Positions 1 to 8,429 of a stretch of 64,000 nucleotides of DNA are shown here, piece by piece. The notes below the pieces were generated by a model, which had not been told where the DNA came from, did no database searches, and worked only from the letters and a program-made list of their open reading frames with translations. The DNA comes from Clostridium ljungdahlii DSM 13528 (GTDB taxonomy: Bacteria; Bacillota; Clostridia; Clostridiales; Clostridiaceae): NCBI RefSeq assembly GCF_000143685.1, contig NC_014328.1:4092001-4156000 (forward strand), given 5' to 3'. The position numbers and the translations under genes were made by a program. Every line of letters starts with the position of its first letter. Within the stretch, counting starts at the first letter, position 1.

Positions 1-1338
1 TGCAGCACCTCTTAATACTCCTGATACTAAAACATCTGCCAAAGGTTTTACAGTTTGCATTGGTCCTATTTGTGTATTTACAACCTTGTCTAATTTATTT
101 ATAATTTCTTCAACACTATATCCCAAAATTGCCTTTGATTTCAATTCAGGAATCATTACTTTACTCTGATCTCTATTTTTAAAGTTTAATATTGCTTCCT
201 TTAAAATCTTTTTAGCTGAATCAAGTGGGTTTTCTTCATCAAATTCCATATAAATTGAATCTGTGATGTGTGCCTTTGGTGAAGTTGTTATAAACTTAGT
301 ATGATATGACTTGGACAATTTTGCTAGTGCTGGCATAATACACTGTACATCAACTATAAGTCCATCTACTGCTCCTGTAACTACAGCCAATTCCTGCTGC
401 ATAAAGTTTCCTGCTATTTTAATTCCATGTCTCATAGAAACTTCATTTCCAGTACAGCACATTCCACATAAGTTTATTCCATCAGCACCTACTGATTTAG
501 CAAGTTCAATTAGTTCTGGATCTGATGCTGCTTCTACTATCATTTCTGAAAGAAGTTGTTCATGTCCGTGTAAAACTACATTTACAGAATTCTTTTCAAG
601 TACTCCAAGATTTGCCTCTGTATCAACGGAATGAGGTGTTCCAAACATTATATCACTGAATTCTGTTCCCATGAATGAACCCATCCATCCATCAGTTAGT
701 GAACATCTCATAGACATTTTAATCATAGCTTCTGCATCTGCATTACATCCTATGTGTGTTGAATGCATAACTCCAGCTATTTCTCTATCAACTGCTCTTG
801 GAAATACACCTAATTTTCTCCACAATTCTTTTCTCTTCTCTGGTAAGGAAGGTGGTAAATTAACTTCTCCAATCTGCTTACCATAATTACTTAATCCTTC
901 TTTAGCTACATCATGAGCTATATCATATATGTCTCTGCCTTCAGTTTCAACATTAAATCTTTTTGCAGATTTTTTTAATTTATCTTCATCTTTAACTTTT
1001 ATATCTCCATCTTTACTAGTGTGATACAAACTAAGTGCTATACTTCTACCATGATCTGAATGTGCTGCAGTACCTGCTGCAACCATTCTTGCAAAATTCC
1101 TAGATACAATTACATCTGCTGTCGCACCACATATACCTCTTTCTACACCTTTTCCTGGCACTGGACTTACTCTACATGGGCCCATACTACAATTTCTACA
1201 GCAAACTCCTGCTGATCCAAATCCACACTGTACCTTCATGTCTGCTTTTCTATCCCAAACTGTTTCGACCCCATCTTGTTTTGCCTTGTCCAATAATTGT
1301 AAAGTAGCCTGATCAATTGATTTTGCTTTTTCTTCCAT
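1..1338 (-). CDS. cooS: Carbon monoxide dehydrogenase, monofunctional catalytic subunit (C-terminus cut by window edge)
   Basis: Oxidises CO to CO2 (or the reverse) at a Ni-Fe-S cluster in the cytoplasm. The frame is open for 446 codons from the ATG at 1338 to the window edge with no stop, so the C-terminus is missing. The start begins MEEKAKSIDQATLQLLDKAK and has a GGAGGG-type ribosome site about 10 bases upstream. Residues ~38-70 hold the CGFGSAGVCCRNCSMGPC cysteine cluster typical of the B/D-cluster region of CooS, followed by RGICGATADVIVSRN. LHGHEQLLSEMI and NLCGMCCTGNEV further on are also CooS hallmarks. No acetyl-CoA synthase gene is visible in the window, so whether it serves CO oxidation or another role cannot be told. 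A CooC-like ATPase lies 11 kb away. Confidence 0.95.
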   Translation of the reverse strand, partial: MEEKAKSIDQATLQLLDKAKQDGVETVWDRKADMKVQCGFGSAGVCCRNCSMGPCRVSPVPGKGVERGICGATADVIVSRNFARMVAAGTAAHSDHGRSIALSLYHTSKDGDIKVKDEDKLKKSAKRFNVETEGRDIYDIAHDVAKEGLSNYGKQIGEVNLPPSLPEKRKELWRKLGVFPRAVDREIAGVMHSTHIGCNADAEAMIKMSMRCSLTDGWMGSFMGTEFSDIMFGTPHSVDTEANLGVLEKNSVNVVLHGHEQLLSEMIVEAASDPELIELAKSVGADGINLCGMCCTGNEVSMRHGIKIAGNFMQQELAVVTGAVDGLIVDVQCIMPALAKLSKSYHTKFITTSPKAHITDSIYMEFDEENPLDSAKKILKEAILNFKNRDQSKVMIPELKSKAILGYSVEEIINKLDKVVNTQIGPMQTVKPLADVLVSGVLRGAA

Positions 1339-1872
1339 TTTAATAATTCCCTCCTTAAAGAAATAACTTCAATTTTTGTTGTAATTACTTCTTAAAATAA
1401 CTTAATTTTACCTAAAACCCTATTTTTTTATTTTAATTAATTGTAATAAATACAATTATAATTATAACCTTTTTACTACATAAAATAAATATATTTACTA
1501 TAAAAAATGTTAAAAAATAAACATCCATTTAAGTATAATCTTGGTTATTGATATTATTAATAAATTATTTGTGAATTTAACGAGAAAATAAATATTATTG
1601 TTTGAAATATGCAATTGCGTGTGACATATTTTGGTTTTTTAAGCACTACATGGATGAAAATAAATTAAGAAACGTTTACAATATTACTACACAACTTCTT
1701 CAATTACATATTACCATAATAATGTACAACTTGAAAAGGACTTTTTTAAAAAAATCAAAAAATTTTTTTACGTAAATTACTACTGTTTAAGTACAGTATT
1801 TTAAAAATATCTATACTAGTTTGGTATATATTTAACAAACATATGGGAATTTAATCCAAATGCTAAATTAAA
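1339..1872. other. Intergenic leader/promoter region of cooS
   Basis: About 530 bases of very A/T-rich DNA without a credible coding frame. It separates cooS from the usp gene, both on the minus strand, so it should hold the cooS promoter. A TATAAT hexamer on the minus strand at 1461-1466 is a possible -10 element, though no convincing -35 sits 16-18 bases upstream. A TTGTTAA-N4-ATACCAA sequence at ~1821-1838 is a partial match to Rex-type operators but is nearly 500 bases from cooS. I assign neither firmly. Confidence 0.35.
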
Positions 1873-2283
1873 CTATTCTGGAACTATTATGACTATCTTT
1901 GGTGAATTTTTAACAACTTTACTAGTAACAGAACCGACCATTCTAGCTAAACCCTTTTTAGTGGACTTAGTCATTATTATAATGTCGAAATTATCCTGGG
2001 AAGCTTTTTTTAATATTTCATCTCCAGCATATCCAAAATCAAAAAACTTGTTTACAGTATATCCCTGGAGTTCTTTTTCTGCCCTATCTAAAACAAGTTC
2101 CCCTGTTTCACGTGCTCTATCAACTTTATCTGTAATCACCATATCATTTACTATAACTATTTCTGAAATATTCATGAGTGTAACTTCTACTTCATCTTTC
2201 TTAAACATTTTTTTTAATAAGTCAAGAGAATGCATACTCCTGTCAGTTCCATCTAAAGGTATTAATATTTTAGTTTTTGCCAT
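1873..2283 (-). CDS. Universal stress protein family (UspA-like)
   Basis: Small cytoplasmic nucleotide-binding fold protein of about 137 residues, the usual length for a single Usp domain. The N-terminal strand KILIPLDGTDRSMHSLD and the C-terminal GSVTSKVVKNSPKIVIIVPE correspond to the ATP-binding G-x2-G-x9-G(S/T)-type region of the family. A GTG three codons upstream could also be read as a start, but it lies inside the AGAGGTG ribosome site, so the ATG at 2283 is preferred. Single gene, not obviously in an operon. Its physiological role is not predictable from sequence. Confidence 0.85.
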   Translation of the reverse strand: MAKTKILIPLDGTDRSMHSLDLLKKMFKKDEVEVTLMNISEIVIVNDMVITDKVDRARETGELVLDRAEKELQGYTVNKFFDFGYAGDEILKKASQDNFDIIIMTKSTKKGLARMVGSVTSKVVKNSPKIVIIVPE

Positions 2284-2431
2284 ACCAAACACCTCTTTCT
2301 ACATCTTAGTAAATATTTATATTTATGTTATTCTATATTAGAACCCATCTTTCCTGCTTTTATAAAACTTTATTTGAATTTTACTGTTGTATCTGCTACT
2401 GGATAGACTATTCCTCAATTTTTTCTTAAAA

Positions 2432-2490
2432 AGTCTCTAAACAAAAGATCAACTTATACTCTAGATAAGTTGATCTTTTGTTTAGAGACT
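2432..2490. terminator. Perfect 25-bp hairpin downstream of the NifX-like gene
   Basis: Arms 2432-2456 and 2466-2490 are perfectly complementary with a 9-nt loop. The element starts ~10 bases after the stop of the minus-strand gene ending at 2501, and the minus strand is followed by a TTTTT run, so it can terminate that transcript. The arm sequence (core CTAAAC...ATCAACTTATAC) recurs at the ends of the much larger palindrome at 52478-52699, so this looks like a member of a repeat family adopted as a terminator. Confidence 0.7.
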
Positions 2491-2500
2491 CTATTTTTGT

Positions 2501-2848
2501 TTAGTGTTCGCAATGATGATTGCAAAGCTCATTTTTATCTTCTAATTTTCCATCAATATAACTTTGAACAACATCTCTGTATTCTCCAGATGCTCCTTTT
2601 ATTACTTTGAGACCACACTGCTGTAATCCCATCAAAGCTCCTCCACCAATGCCTCCAGTTATTACTAAATCAACATTATGTTTTACTAGTAAATTTGCAA
2701 GGCCCTCATGTTGATGAGCTAACTGAACTGTAGATACTTCTTCAACATTTCCAATTTTATTGTTCTCAACAGTCACAATTACAAAACTCTGACTCATACC
2801 AAAATGTTGGTTAACCATATTTCCGTTATTAGGTAATGCTATTTTCAT
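2501..2848 (-). CDS. NifX/NifB-type dinitrogenase iron-molybdenum cofactor domain protein
   Basis: Single-domain protein (115 residues) of the NifX/NifB C-terminal family (PF02579; the MTH1175/orange-protein group). Members bind Fe-Mo or Mo-Cu-S clusters in an RNase H-like fold. Visible landmarks are MKIALPNNGNMVNQHFGMSQ (the HFG is conserved in the family), VITGGIGGGALMGLQQCG and a His/Cys-rich tail CNHHCEH that may bind metal. The start is the ATG at 2848; an in-frame TTG upstream overlaps the GGAGG ribosome site. It has its own promoter with an operator-like palindrome (2868-2890) related to those of other genes in the cluster. Confidence 0.88.
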   Translation of the reverse strand: MKIALPNNGNMVNQHFGMSQSFVIVTVENNKIGNVEEVSTVQLAHQHEGLANLLVKHNVDLVITGGIGGGALMGLQQCGLKVIKGASGEYRDVVQSYIDGKLEDKNELCNHHCEH

Positions 2849-2867
2849 AAACTTTTCCTCCAATTTT

Positions 2868-2913
2868 TGTCATATGCTATTTTAATTATAGCATTTTTAA
2901 TCTTATTTGCAAT
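2868..2913 (-). promoter_or_regulatory. Promoter with TAGCATATGACA operator upstream of NifX-like gene
   Basis: On the minus strand a perfect TATAAT -10 lies at 2885-2890 with TTGCAA at 2907-2912 as a possible -35 (16-bp spacing). Five bases downstream of the -10 is TAGCATATGACA (2868-2879), a TRGCA-NN-TGNYA imperfect palindrome. The same motif sits at exactly the same 5-base offset in the promoters at 6405, 8432 and 11848. The upstream partner operator found in those three is not seen here. Confidence 0.5.
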
Positions 2914-2936
2914 ACTTTCAAATAGTTTTTCCATAA

Positions 2937-3392
2937 TTAGACGTTATTATCACTCTTCATATTTCTACACCATTTTCCACAGAATTTCGCCTTTTTATTG
3001 CATATAACTTTTTCTGAACCACAAATAGGACAAGTATATCTATCTTGCTCATATTTTATTTCATATACGTTACCGCAATGTAAACACTTAAATTTACAGT
3101 AGGTTGTAGTATAGTTACCTCCATTTATTCTTATGGCATTTCCCTCTGTTAATGCTACAGCTACTTTTTTTCTGGCACTATCTATGATATTTTGAAATGT
3201 TTGCCTGGATACCTGCATTTTTTGAGCACATTCTTCTTGATTTAATTCTTCAATATCCTTTAACCTCATCGCCTCAAGTTCTTCTACCTTTAAAACAATT
3301 TCCTCAATTTCACACTTATGTTTTCCCCAGGGTACAAAATAAGTATTTTCCGGGAAAAACTCTACTCTTCTAAACTTTGTTGGCCTTGGCAT
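2937..3392 (-). CDS. DUF134 (UPF0251) DNA-binding protein with C-terminal zinc ribbon
   Basis: N-terminal ~95 residues match the DUF134 family: PRPTKFRRVEF at the start, then a sigma-like helix-turn-helix (EELNQEECAQKMQVSRQTF). After residue ~100 there are two CxxC pairs (CLHCGNVYE and CPICGSE) and further cysteines (CGKWC), which look like a zinc ribbon or Fe-S site. DUF134 proteins recur next to NifX-like and MinD-ATPase genes in anaerobes and are presumed regulators. The start at 3392 is set by a GGAGGAG site; an upstream in-frame ATG overlaps that site. The 5' end overlaps the Fur-like gene by 31 bases, implying co-transcription. Confidence 0.85.
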   Translation of the reverse strand: MPRPTKFRRVEFFPENTYFVPWGKHKCEIEEIVLKVEELEAMRLKDIEELNQEECAQKMQVSRQTFQNIIDSARKKVAVALTEGNAIRINGGNYTTTYCKFKCLHCGNVYEIKYEQDRYTCPICGSEKVICNKKAKFCGKWCRNMKSDNNV

Positions 3393-3835
3393 TTTAACTC
3401 CTCCCTGCATTTACTACATAATCCTATAAACATAATATTTAAATCATATATTTCTAAATCATTTTCTGCTTCTATTTTTTTATTTAGTCTCAAATAGTCA
3501 AAGTCTAAACTTTGACTATTTATATCTATTATACTATTACAATTAAAACATTTAAAATGCATATGCAGGGGTTTTCTACTAAATATTTTCATTTCATAGT
3601 AACTTATTCCATTGATATTTATTTCTTTTACTATTCCTAATTCATTAAATAATCGTAAAGCTCTATACACTGTAGCAGATCCTATATGCTTTCCTTTTAC
3701 TTTTTCATATATTTCTTTTACATTTAAATGTGTATTACTATCTAAGATGACTTCCAGTATTTTGCTTCTGCCTGCGGTAAATCTATATCCTCTCTTCTCT
3801 ATAATTTTTTTTAAAGACATTAAATCATTATTCAT
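3362..3835 (-). CDS. Fur/PerR-family transcriptional repressor
   Basis: 157 residues with the Fur-family layout. The N-terminal winged helix contains GYRFTAGRSKILEVIL and GSATVYRALRLFNELGIV. The C-terminal dimerisation/metal domain has the H-M-H-F-K-C-x2-C site and a second CSKC pair, giving the four-cysteine structural zinc site. This favours a PerR/Zur-like member over classical Fur, but the sensed metal or oxidant cannot be decided. Start ATG at 3835 behind AAAGGATG. It lies between NifX-like and DUF134 genes and its 3' end overlaps the latter, so it is probably part of the same transcript. Confidence 0.85.
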   Translation of the reverse strand: MNNDLMSLKKIIEKRGYRFTAGRSKILEVILDSNTHLNVKEIYEKVKGKHIGSATVYRALRLFNELGIVKEININGISYYEMKIFSRKPLHMHFKCFNCNSIIDINSQSLDFDYLRLNKKIEAENDLEIYDLNIMFIGLCSKCREELKCQGQQSLEE

Positions 3836-3852
3836 TAAAACATCCTTTAAAA

Positions 3853-4209
3853 TTATTCGTTACAATGTCCTTCGTATTTATGTTCCTCACAAATACTTCC
3901 TGTTGATTTTAATTCACCCTTAATGTATTTTTGTACCATATCATCACATAAACCTTGTGCACCAACTATTACCTTAATTTCATTTTCATTAAATAACTGT
4001 TGTGCTGTTTCTCCCATACCTCCTGCAATAATTACATTTACATTTAACCCTTTTAAAAAAACTGGAAGATATCCTGGTCTATGTCCTGGATTTGCAGTAA
4101 ATTGTCCCTGAGATGCCTTTCCATTCTCTACATCATATATTGTAAAACCTTCACAATGTCCAAAATGTCCACTTACATACTTTCCATCACTTGCAATTGC
4201 TATTTTCAT
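3853..4209 (-). CDS. NifX/NifB-type iron-molybdenum cofactor domain protein
   Basis: Second PF02579 single-domain protein (118 residues). MKIAIASDGKYVSGHFGHCE carries the conserved HFG and a neighbouring cysteine; VIIAGGMGETAQQLF and the tail EEHKYEGHCNE supply further potential ligands. Start ATG at 4209 with AAGGAGG upstream. It sits between the MinD-like ATPase gene (61 bases upstream) and the Fur-like gene (17 bases downstream), the arrangement expected for a cluster-carrier serviced by those ATPases. Confidence 0.87.
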   Translation of the reverse strand: MKIAIASDGKYVSGHFGHCEGFTIYDVENGKASQGQFTANPGHRPGYLPVFLKGLNVNVIIAGGMGETAQQLFNENEIKVIVGAQGLCDDMVQKYIKGELKSTGSICEEHKYEGHCNE

Positions 4210-4269
4210 TTAAACTTCCTCCTTATATTTTAATTGATAATTTATAATTTTATACTTAACGCTAACAAT

Positions 4270-5115
4270 TTAGAAAAAGCTTTTTATAGTATTCCACATA
4301 TCTTCAATAGCTTTTTCTGCCATACTTTCCTTATAAAAAGTTATAGGTTTTAATTCATTTATGGACTTCATAACAGTATCATCATAAGGAATTTTACCTA
4401 CTAACTCTAAATTTTCCAAAAATACAAAGTTTTCTATTTTTTTAGCTATTTCTTCATTTATATCATATTTATTTATACATACCATAGTAAAAATTTCAAA
4501 ATGTTTACATAAATTTACTACTCTTGTTAAATCTTCAAGGCCTGATTTTGTAGGCTCTGTAACGACTAACACTGCATCACTACCTGCTACAGAAGATATT
4601 ACAGGACATCCAATACCAGGTGATCCATCTACTATAGTTAGCTTATTATTACAATTAAACTTTTTCCCATTTTTTCTTAAATAGTTTACTAATTTTCCTG
4701 ACCCATCAGCCCCTATTTTCATTTCTGATCTTGAAATTATTCCTTTATCTAACTCAGTAATAAAAGTATTTGCTACATTTTGATCTTTTAATTCTACAGC
4801 ATTATGAGGACATACTAATGTACATGCACCACAACCTTCACATTCAAATAAATCTACTTTAAAGTCTATTATAGCTTGAAATTTACATACGGTTTCACAT
4901 TTGCCACATTTTTTACACATAGATTCATTTATAGAAGCCTTTTTTCCACCTATAAAACCTTTTTTTTCTATATCTTTTCCTTTATAAAACATGTAAAGAT
5001 TTGGGGCATCTACATCGCAATCTATCCTTATTACATCTTTTGCAATTTCAGCTAATGCTGTTGCAATAGTAGTTTTTCCTGTTCCACCTTTTCCACTTAC
5101 AACTACTAATTCCAA
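4270..5115 (-). CDS. MinD/ParA-type P-loop ATPase with 2[4Fe-4S] ferredoxin insert (second of pair)
   Basis: 281 residues. The deviant Walker A KGGTGKTT is at residues ~9-16. A ferredoxin domain (CKKCGKCETVCKFQAI and CEGCGACTLVCPHNAV) is inserted at ~66-110 after the switch I region, and the DGSPGIGCPVISS switch II motif and VTEPTKSGLEDL follow. This is the architecture of the Orp3/Orp4-type ATPases that accompany orange-protein genes in Desulfovibrio. The TTG start at 5115 is supported by GGGAGGTG; it overlaps the upstream paralogue by 10 bases, showing translational coupling. Inferred role: ATP-driven handling of metal-sulfur clusters. Confidence 0.88.
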   Translation of the reverse strand: MELVVVSGKGGTGKTTIATALAEIAKDVIRIDCDVDAPNLYMFYKGKDIEKKGFIGGKKASINESMCKKCGKCETVCKFQAIIDFKVDLFECEGCGACTLVCPHNAVELKDQNVANTFITELDKGIISRSEMKIGADGSGKLVNYLRKNGKKFNCNNKLTIVDGSPGIGCPVISSVAGSDAVLVVTEPTKSGLEDLTRVVNLCKHFEIFTMVCINKYDINEEIAKKIENFVFLENLELVGKIPYDDTVMKSINELKPITFYKESMAEKAIEDMWNTIKSFF

Positions 5116-5936
5116 GCTAACACCTCCCTTATCTTCTGTGAGAGTTTATCAAATATTGATTTGTGATGTAAATCATCATATAATATTTGGCCCTTAGAAT
5201 AAAGTATTGCTATATCTTTACTATAGTCAATAGTACCTAGCAACATAATCTTTTGTTCTTTACAATATTTTTTTATTATATTGTCCTTTTTATCATCTTT
5301 ATTTATAACTATACCAAAAGGTATGTTATACATTTTTACAAGTTCTACCGCCATTTTTAAATCATGAAGTCCAAACTCTGAAGGTTCTGTAACGAGCACT
5401 GCAGCATCAGCATATTTTAAAGTATTTATTACATTACAGGAAGTTCCAGGTGGACAATCAATTAAATTAACTTCTCCTGACAAATTCTCAAGTAACTCTT
5501 TAATAACAGGTACTGCCATAGGTTCACTTATATTTAAAATTCCTCTACTGCATTTTATATCTCTTGATGTTCCTTTTTCAATTTTCCCTATTTCTCTTTT
5601 ACCATAAGTTACAGCATTGTATTTACATACAATTTCACAAGCACCACAGCCATGACACAACTTTTGGAAAAGGAAAAGATCATCTTTCACTTTTGCAAGG
5701 GCATTAAATTGACATGCATTTGCACAAGCACCACAGGCAGTGCATTTACAAGCATCTATTATTGGATATTCTACTTTCACTGATTTTACTACATCTACTT
5801 TAGGTTTTAAGAACAGAAAACCATTTGGTTCTTCTACATCACAATCTACATAGTTTGCCTTTAAAGCAAGAGCAAGATTAGTAGATACTGTAGTTTTTCC
5901 TGTTCCTCCTTTTCCACTAAGTACTGCTATATTCAC
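5106..5936 (-). CDS. MinD/ParA-type P-loop ATPase with 2[4Fe-4S] ferredoxin insert (first of pair)
   Basis: 276 residues, paralogue of the following gene with the same order: Walker A SGKGGTGKTTVS at residues 7-18, ferredoxin motifs CKCTACGACANACQFNAL and CHGCGACEIVCKYNAV at ~63-110, then LIDCPPGTSCNVINT and VTEPSEFGLHDLK. Such ATPases occur as adjacent pairs and are thought to act as heterodimers. GTG start at 5936 with GGAG 11 bases upstream, somewhat long but the only fit before the Walker motif. It lies 30 bases downstream of a NifX-like gene, whose regulated promoter probably drives the set. Confidence 0.88.
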   Translation of the reverse strand: MNIAVLSGKGGTGKTTVSTNLALALKANYVDCDVEEPNGFLFLKPKVDVVKSVKVEYPIIDACKCTACGACANACQFNALAKVKDDLFLFQKLCHGCGACEIVCKYNAVTYGKREIGKIEKGTSRDIKCSRGILNISEPMAVPVIKELLENLSGEVNLIDCPPGTSCNVINTLKYADAAVLVTEPSEFGLHDLKMAVELVKMYNIPFGIVINKDDKKDNIIKKYCKEQKIMLLGTIDYSKDIAILYSKGQILYDDLHHKSIFDKLSQKIREVLAWN

Positions 5937-5966
5937 TATACACTCATCTCCAACTTAATAAATTCT

Positions 5967-6320
5967 TCAATGGTGTGCTGGACCAGAAGTTTTTATTTCT
6001 TCAAGTTCATTATTTTTATACTTCTGAAGAACTGAGTTTATATCTATACTACTGCACTTATAAGCTTTGATTCCTGATTTTTCAACAAGCTCAAATGCAT
6101 TAGGACCAAGATTACCCGTAATAATAGCATTTACTTTCTCATCTATTAATTGATTAGATGCAGCAATACCTGCTCCTCCGCTTGAACTTTGACCTTTGTT
6201 TTCTATGATTTTAACTTCTCCACTTTCAGTGTCATGAATTTGAAAGTACTTGCACCTTCCAAACCTACTATCAAGTAAATCTTCAGCATTTTTTCCTGCT
6301 GATGAAATTGCTATTTTCAT
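5967..6320 (-). CDS. NifX/NifB-type iron-molybdenum cofactor domain protein (lead gene of ORP-like operon)
   Basis: Third PF02579 protein (117 residues): MKIAISSAGKNAEDLLDSRF, then GRCKYFQIHD, GGAGIAASNQL and ITGNLGPNAFELVE. The segment DSRFGRC takes the place of the HFG loop, as in orange-protein homologues. A GTG one codon upstream is possible but closer than ideal to the GGAGGG site, so the ATG at 6320 is chosen. It is the first gene of the minus-strand run leading through both MinD-like ATPases, and its promoter at 6405-6456 has the paired-operator module found at mrp and at a flavin reductase. Confidence 0.88.
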   Translation of the reverse strand: MKIAISSAGKNAEDLLDSRFGRCKYFQIHDTESGEVKIIENKGQSSSGGAGIAASNQLIDEKVNAIITGNLGPNAFELVEKSGIKAYKCSSIDINSVLQKYKNNELEEIKTSGPAHH

Positions 6321-6400
6321 CACTATCCCTCCAAATCTTCAATTATACTTTTGCTATAGATATGAACTATATTGTAAAATAAACTCATATCTCAGTTATG

Positions 6401-6460
6401 TTATTGGCATTTGCTATTTTCATAGTATCACTAATATTTATTATTGTCAAATGCCAATAA
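6401..6460 (-). promoter_or_regulatory. Paired-operator promoter, copy A
   Basis: On the minus strand, TTGACA (6445-6450) and TACTAT (6422-6427) are separated by 17 bp. A palindrome-like TGGCATTTGACA (6445-6456, minus reading) covers the -35, and TAGCAAATGCCA (6405-6416) lies 5 bases beyond the -10, over the expected start site. Their centres are 40 bp apart. The whole is bounded by a perfect 13-bp inverted repeat (6401-6413 / 6448-6460). Copies B and C have identical geometry. The module faces the NifX-like gene at 6320. Confidence 0.75.
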
Positions 6461-6480
6461 CCTATATTTTTATAAATTAA

Positions 6481-6849
6481 TTATTTAATATCATTTTTAT
6501 TGTCTAAAGATTCACATTGCTTACATTTAAAACATTTAATAGGATGAACAACATCGTTATTGAGTGACCAATCTCTCATTGCCTTCAATATATCCAACAT
6601 GCTTGTACCCATTTCGCTTAAACTATATTCAACACGGGATGGAATTTCTGCATATACTTTACGTACTATAAGACCATCTTGCTCCATTTCCCTCAATTCC
6701 TGAGTTAAAACTTTAGCACTTATACCTGAGATTTTTCTATTTAACAATCCATAACGTACAGGTCCTTTTATTAATTCTTTTAGTATGAGTATTTTCCACT
6801 TTCCACTTATTAATGATAATGTAGTCTCAATAGGGCATCTATATTTCAT
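6481..6849 (-). CDS. HxlR-family winged-helix transcriptional regulator
   Basis: 122 residues. CPIETTLSLISGKWKILILK is the family signature (conserved Cys near the N-terminus and GKWK), followed by RYGLLNRKISGISAKVLTQELREMEQDGLI of the winged helix. HxlR/YodB members sense electrophiles or redox through the N-terminal cysteine. The tail has an extra CFKCKQC cluster. The ATG at 6849 follows GGGAGG; an upstream in-frame start overlaps that site. It is divergent from the PPOX-type gene at 7033, the usual arrangement for a regulator and its target. The spacer contains GTTACAA...TTGTAAC half-sites (about 6890-6935). Confidence 0.85.
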   Translation of the reverse strand: MKYRCPIETTLSLISGKWKILILKELIKGPVRYGLLNRKISGISAKVLTQELREMEQDGLIVRKVYAEIPSRVEYSLSEMGTSMLDILKAMRDWSLNNDVVHPIKCFKCKQCESLDNKNDIK

Positions 6850-7032
6850 GTAAAAACCTCCCTTCAATGGTTACTTTTATGTTAGTATTGTTACAAAAAA
6901 GTGCATACTTGATAAATATAATAATTGTTGTAACATATTAGTTGAATAATTTATATAAATTTTTAGTAAGTATTTAAATTACTGGAATAAGAATATAAAT
7001 TAATTACAATTTTTAGATGTGAGGTGTATATT

Positions 7033-7422
7033 ATGAACAAACTTGATGAAAACGTAAAAAAATTATTAAACGAATCAAAAGCATGGATTATGTCTACAAT
7101 GGACACAACCCCTAATGCAGTACCTATTCTTTTTAAAAAGATGGATAATGAAGACAACCTTATCCTTTTCGATGTTTTTATGAAAAAGTCCATTGAAAAT
7201 ATTAAAAAGAATTCACAAATTGCAATTACTATATACAATGACGAAACATTGGAAGGATATCAATTGAAAGGTACAGCAACATATTCAATTGATTCAAAGC
7301 TTTTAGAAGAAGGAAATTCAATAACATCTAAAATAAACCTAACAACCAAAGGTGCTGTCATTGTAAATGTAAAAGAAACATTCATTTTAACTCCTGGTCC
7401 TAATAATGGGCATATTCTCTAA
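7033..7422 (+). CDS. Pyridoxamine 5'-phosphate oxidase-like FMN-binding protein
   Basis: 129 residues with the split-barrel PPOX fold: LLNESKAWIMSTMDTTPNAV at the start, NLILFDVFMKKSIENIKKNS in the middle and IAITIYNDETLEGYQLKGTA later. This class binds FMN or F420 and performs small redox reactions; the substrate is unknown. The start is the ATG at 7033 because the upstream GTG lies inside the GAGGTG ribosome site. Divergent from an HxlR regulator, which probably controls it. Confidence 0.8.
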   Translation: MNKLDENVKKLLNESKAWIMSTMDTTPNAVPILFKKMDNEDNLILFDVFMKKSIENIKKNSQIAITIYNDETLEGYQLKGTATYSIDSKLLEEGNSITSKINLTTKGAVIVNVKETFILTPGPNNGHIL

Positions 7423-7519
7423 TGCCTTTTACTAAAATAGATTTATTCTCAAATACCCATAACTCCCTTTAAACTATTGTGTTTTAAATTACCCCCATCA
7501 GAATATACTTAAAAAATCT

Positions 7520-7546
7520 ACCCGTAACTACAAAACGGTTACGGGT
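7520..7546 (-). terminator. Terminator of the mrp gene
   Basis: Perfect 9-bp stem (ACCCGTAAC, 7520-7528, with GTTACGGGT, 7538-7546). Read on the minus strand it is followed by TAGATTTTTT, so it terminates the mrp transcript 30 bases past its stop codon. Confidence 0.75.
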
Positions 7547-7576
7547 AATTTATAATTCATTTATAAGTATTTGTCT

Positions 7577-8407
7577 TTATTTGTCTAAACTCTTCATTAC
7601 GTTATCAACGATAGGATAAAAAACCTTTTCAAGGTCTTCATCTTCATTTTTATATGTAGGATCTGATAAATTACCTACGCTATTTAAAACAGGAATTTCT
7701 CCTAAAAGCTTCAAATTCATTTCTTCTAAAAACTTAGTTGTGCTTTCTCCATTAAATAGTTTTATTTTTTTACTACAATCCGGGCAAGTTATATAGCTCA
7801 TATTTTCAATAACACCTAATACATCAATATTAATTGCCCTTGCCATATTTACAGCTTTTGAAACTATCATTGAAACTAGATCCTGGGGAACAGATACCAT
7901 AACTATTCCATTTATAGGAATAGACTGCATAACTGTCAGTGCAACATCACTTGTTCCTGGAGGCATATCAATAACTAAATAATCAAGTTCTCCCCATAGT
8001 ACATCTGTCCAAAATTGTTTAACTACGCCCCCAATCATCGGTCCTCTCCAAATGACAGGATCATTTTCATTGTCCACTAATAAGTTTAAAGACATAACCT
8101 TTATGCCATCATCTGTATCTACAGGATGCATTAGTTCTCCATCTGAAATAACTTTTTTATCCTTTAGTCCAACAAGCCTTGGTACACTTGGCCCTGTTAT
8201 ATCTGCATCTAAGATACCTGTGCTATATCCCAGTTCCTTTAAACGTTTTGCAATAAGAACTGAAATTGAAGATTTCCCTACTCCACCCTTTCCACTCATA
8301 ACGCCAATAATTTTTTTCACTTTGTTTAAAGGATTATTTTCAATCATACATTTCTGCTTATCCTTATCACATCCCCCATTAGATGGGCATGAATTACATT
8401 CTGACAT
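7577..8407 (-). CDS. mrp: Mrp/ApbC (NBP35-type) Fe-S carrier ATPase
   Basis: About 276 residues. An N-terminal cysteine-rich leader (MSECNSCPSNGGCDKDKQKC) is followed by the P-loop SGKGGVGKSS, ILDADITGPSVPRL, DMPPGTSDVALT and the C-terminal CPDC metal-bridging motif (YITCPDCSKK). These proteins carry [4Fe-4S] clusters to apo-targets. In Desulfovibrio an Mrp gene accompanies the orange protein. The ATG at 8407 has AGGAG upstream; an earlier in-frame start at 8437 lies inside the regulatory module and is rejected. Its promoter carries operator module copy B, linking it to the NifX/MinD operon. Confidence 0.92.
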   Translation of the reverse strand: MSECNSCPSNGGCDKDKQKCMIENNPLNKVKKIIGVMSGKGGVGKSSISVLIAKRLKELGYSTGILDADITGPSVPRLVGLKDKKVISDGELMHPVDTDDGIKVMSLNLLVDNENDPVIWRGPMIGGVVKQFWTDVLWGELDYLVIDMPPGTSDVALTVMQSIPINGIVMVSVPQDLVSMIVSKAVNMARAINIDVLGVIENMSYITCPDCSKKIKLFNGESTTKFLEEMNLKLLGEIPVLNSVGNLSDPTYKNEDEDLEKVFYPIVDNVMKSLDK

Positions 8408-8429
8408 GAAATCATCTCCTAAATTTGTA

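Noticed and set aside
311-886. Plus-strand frames inside cooS
   Set aside because: They are shadows of the minus-strand cooS frame, which has clear CO dehydrogenase motifs throughout.
1821-1838. Rex-like operator (TTGTTAA-N4-ATACCAA)
   Set aside because: Only half of it fits the consensus and it lies ~480 bases upstream of cooS, so control of cooS by Rex is not supported.
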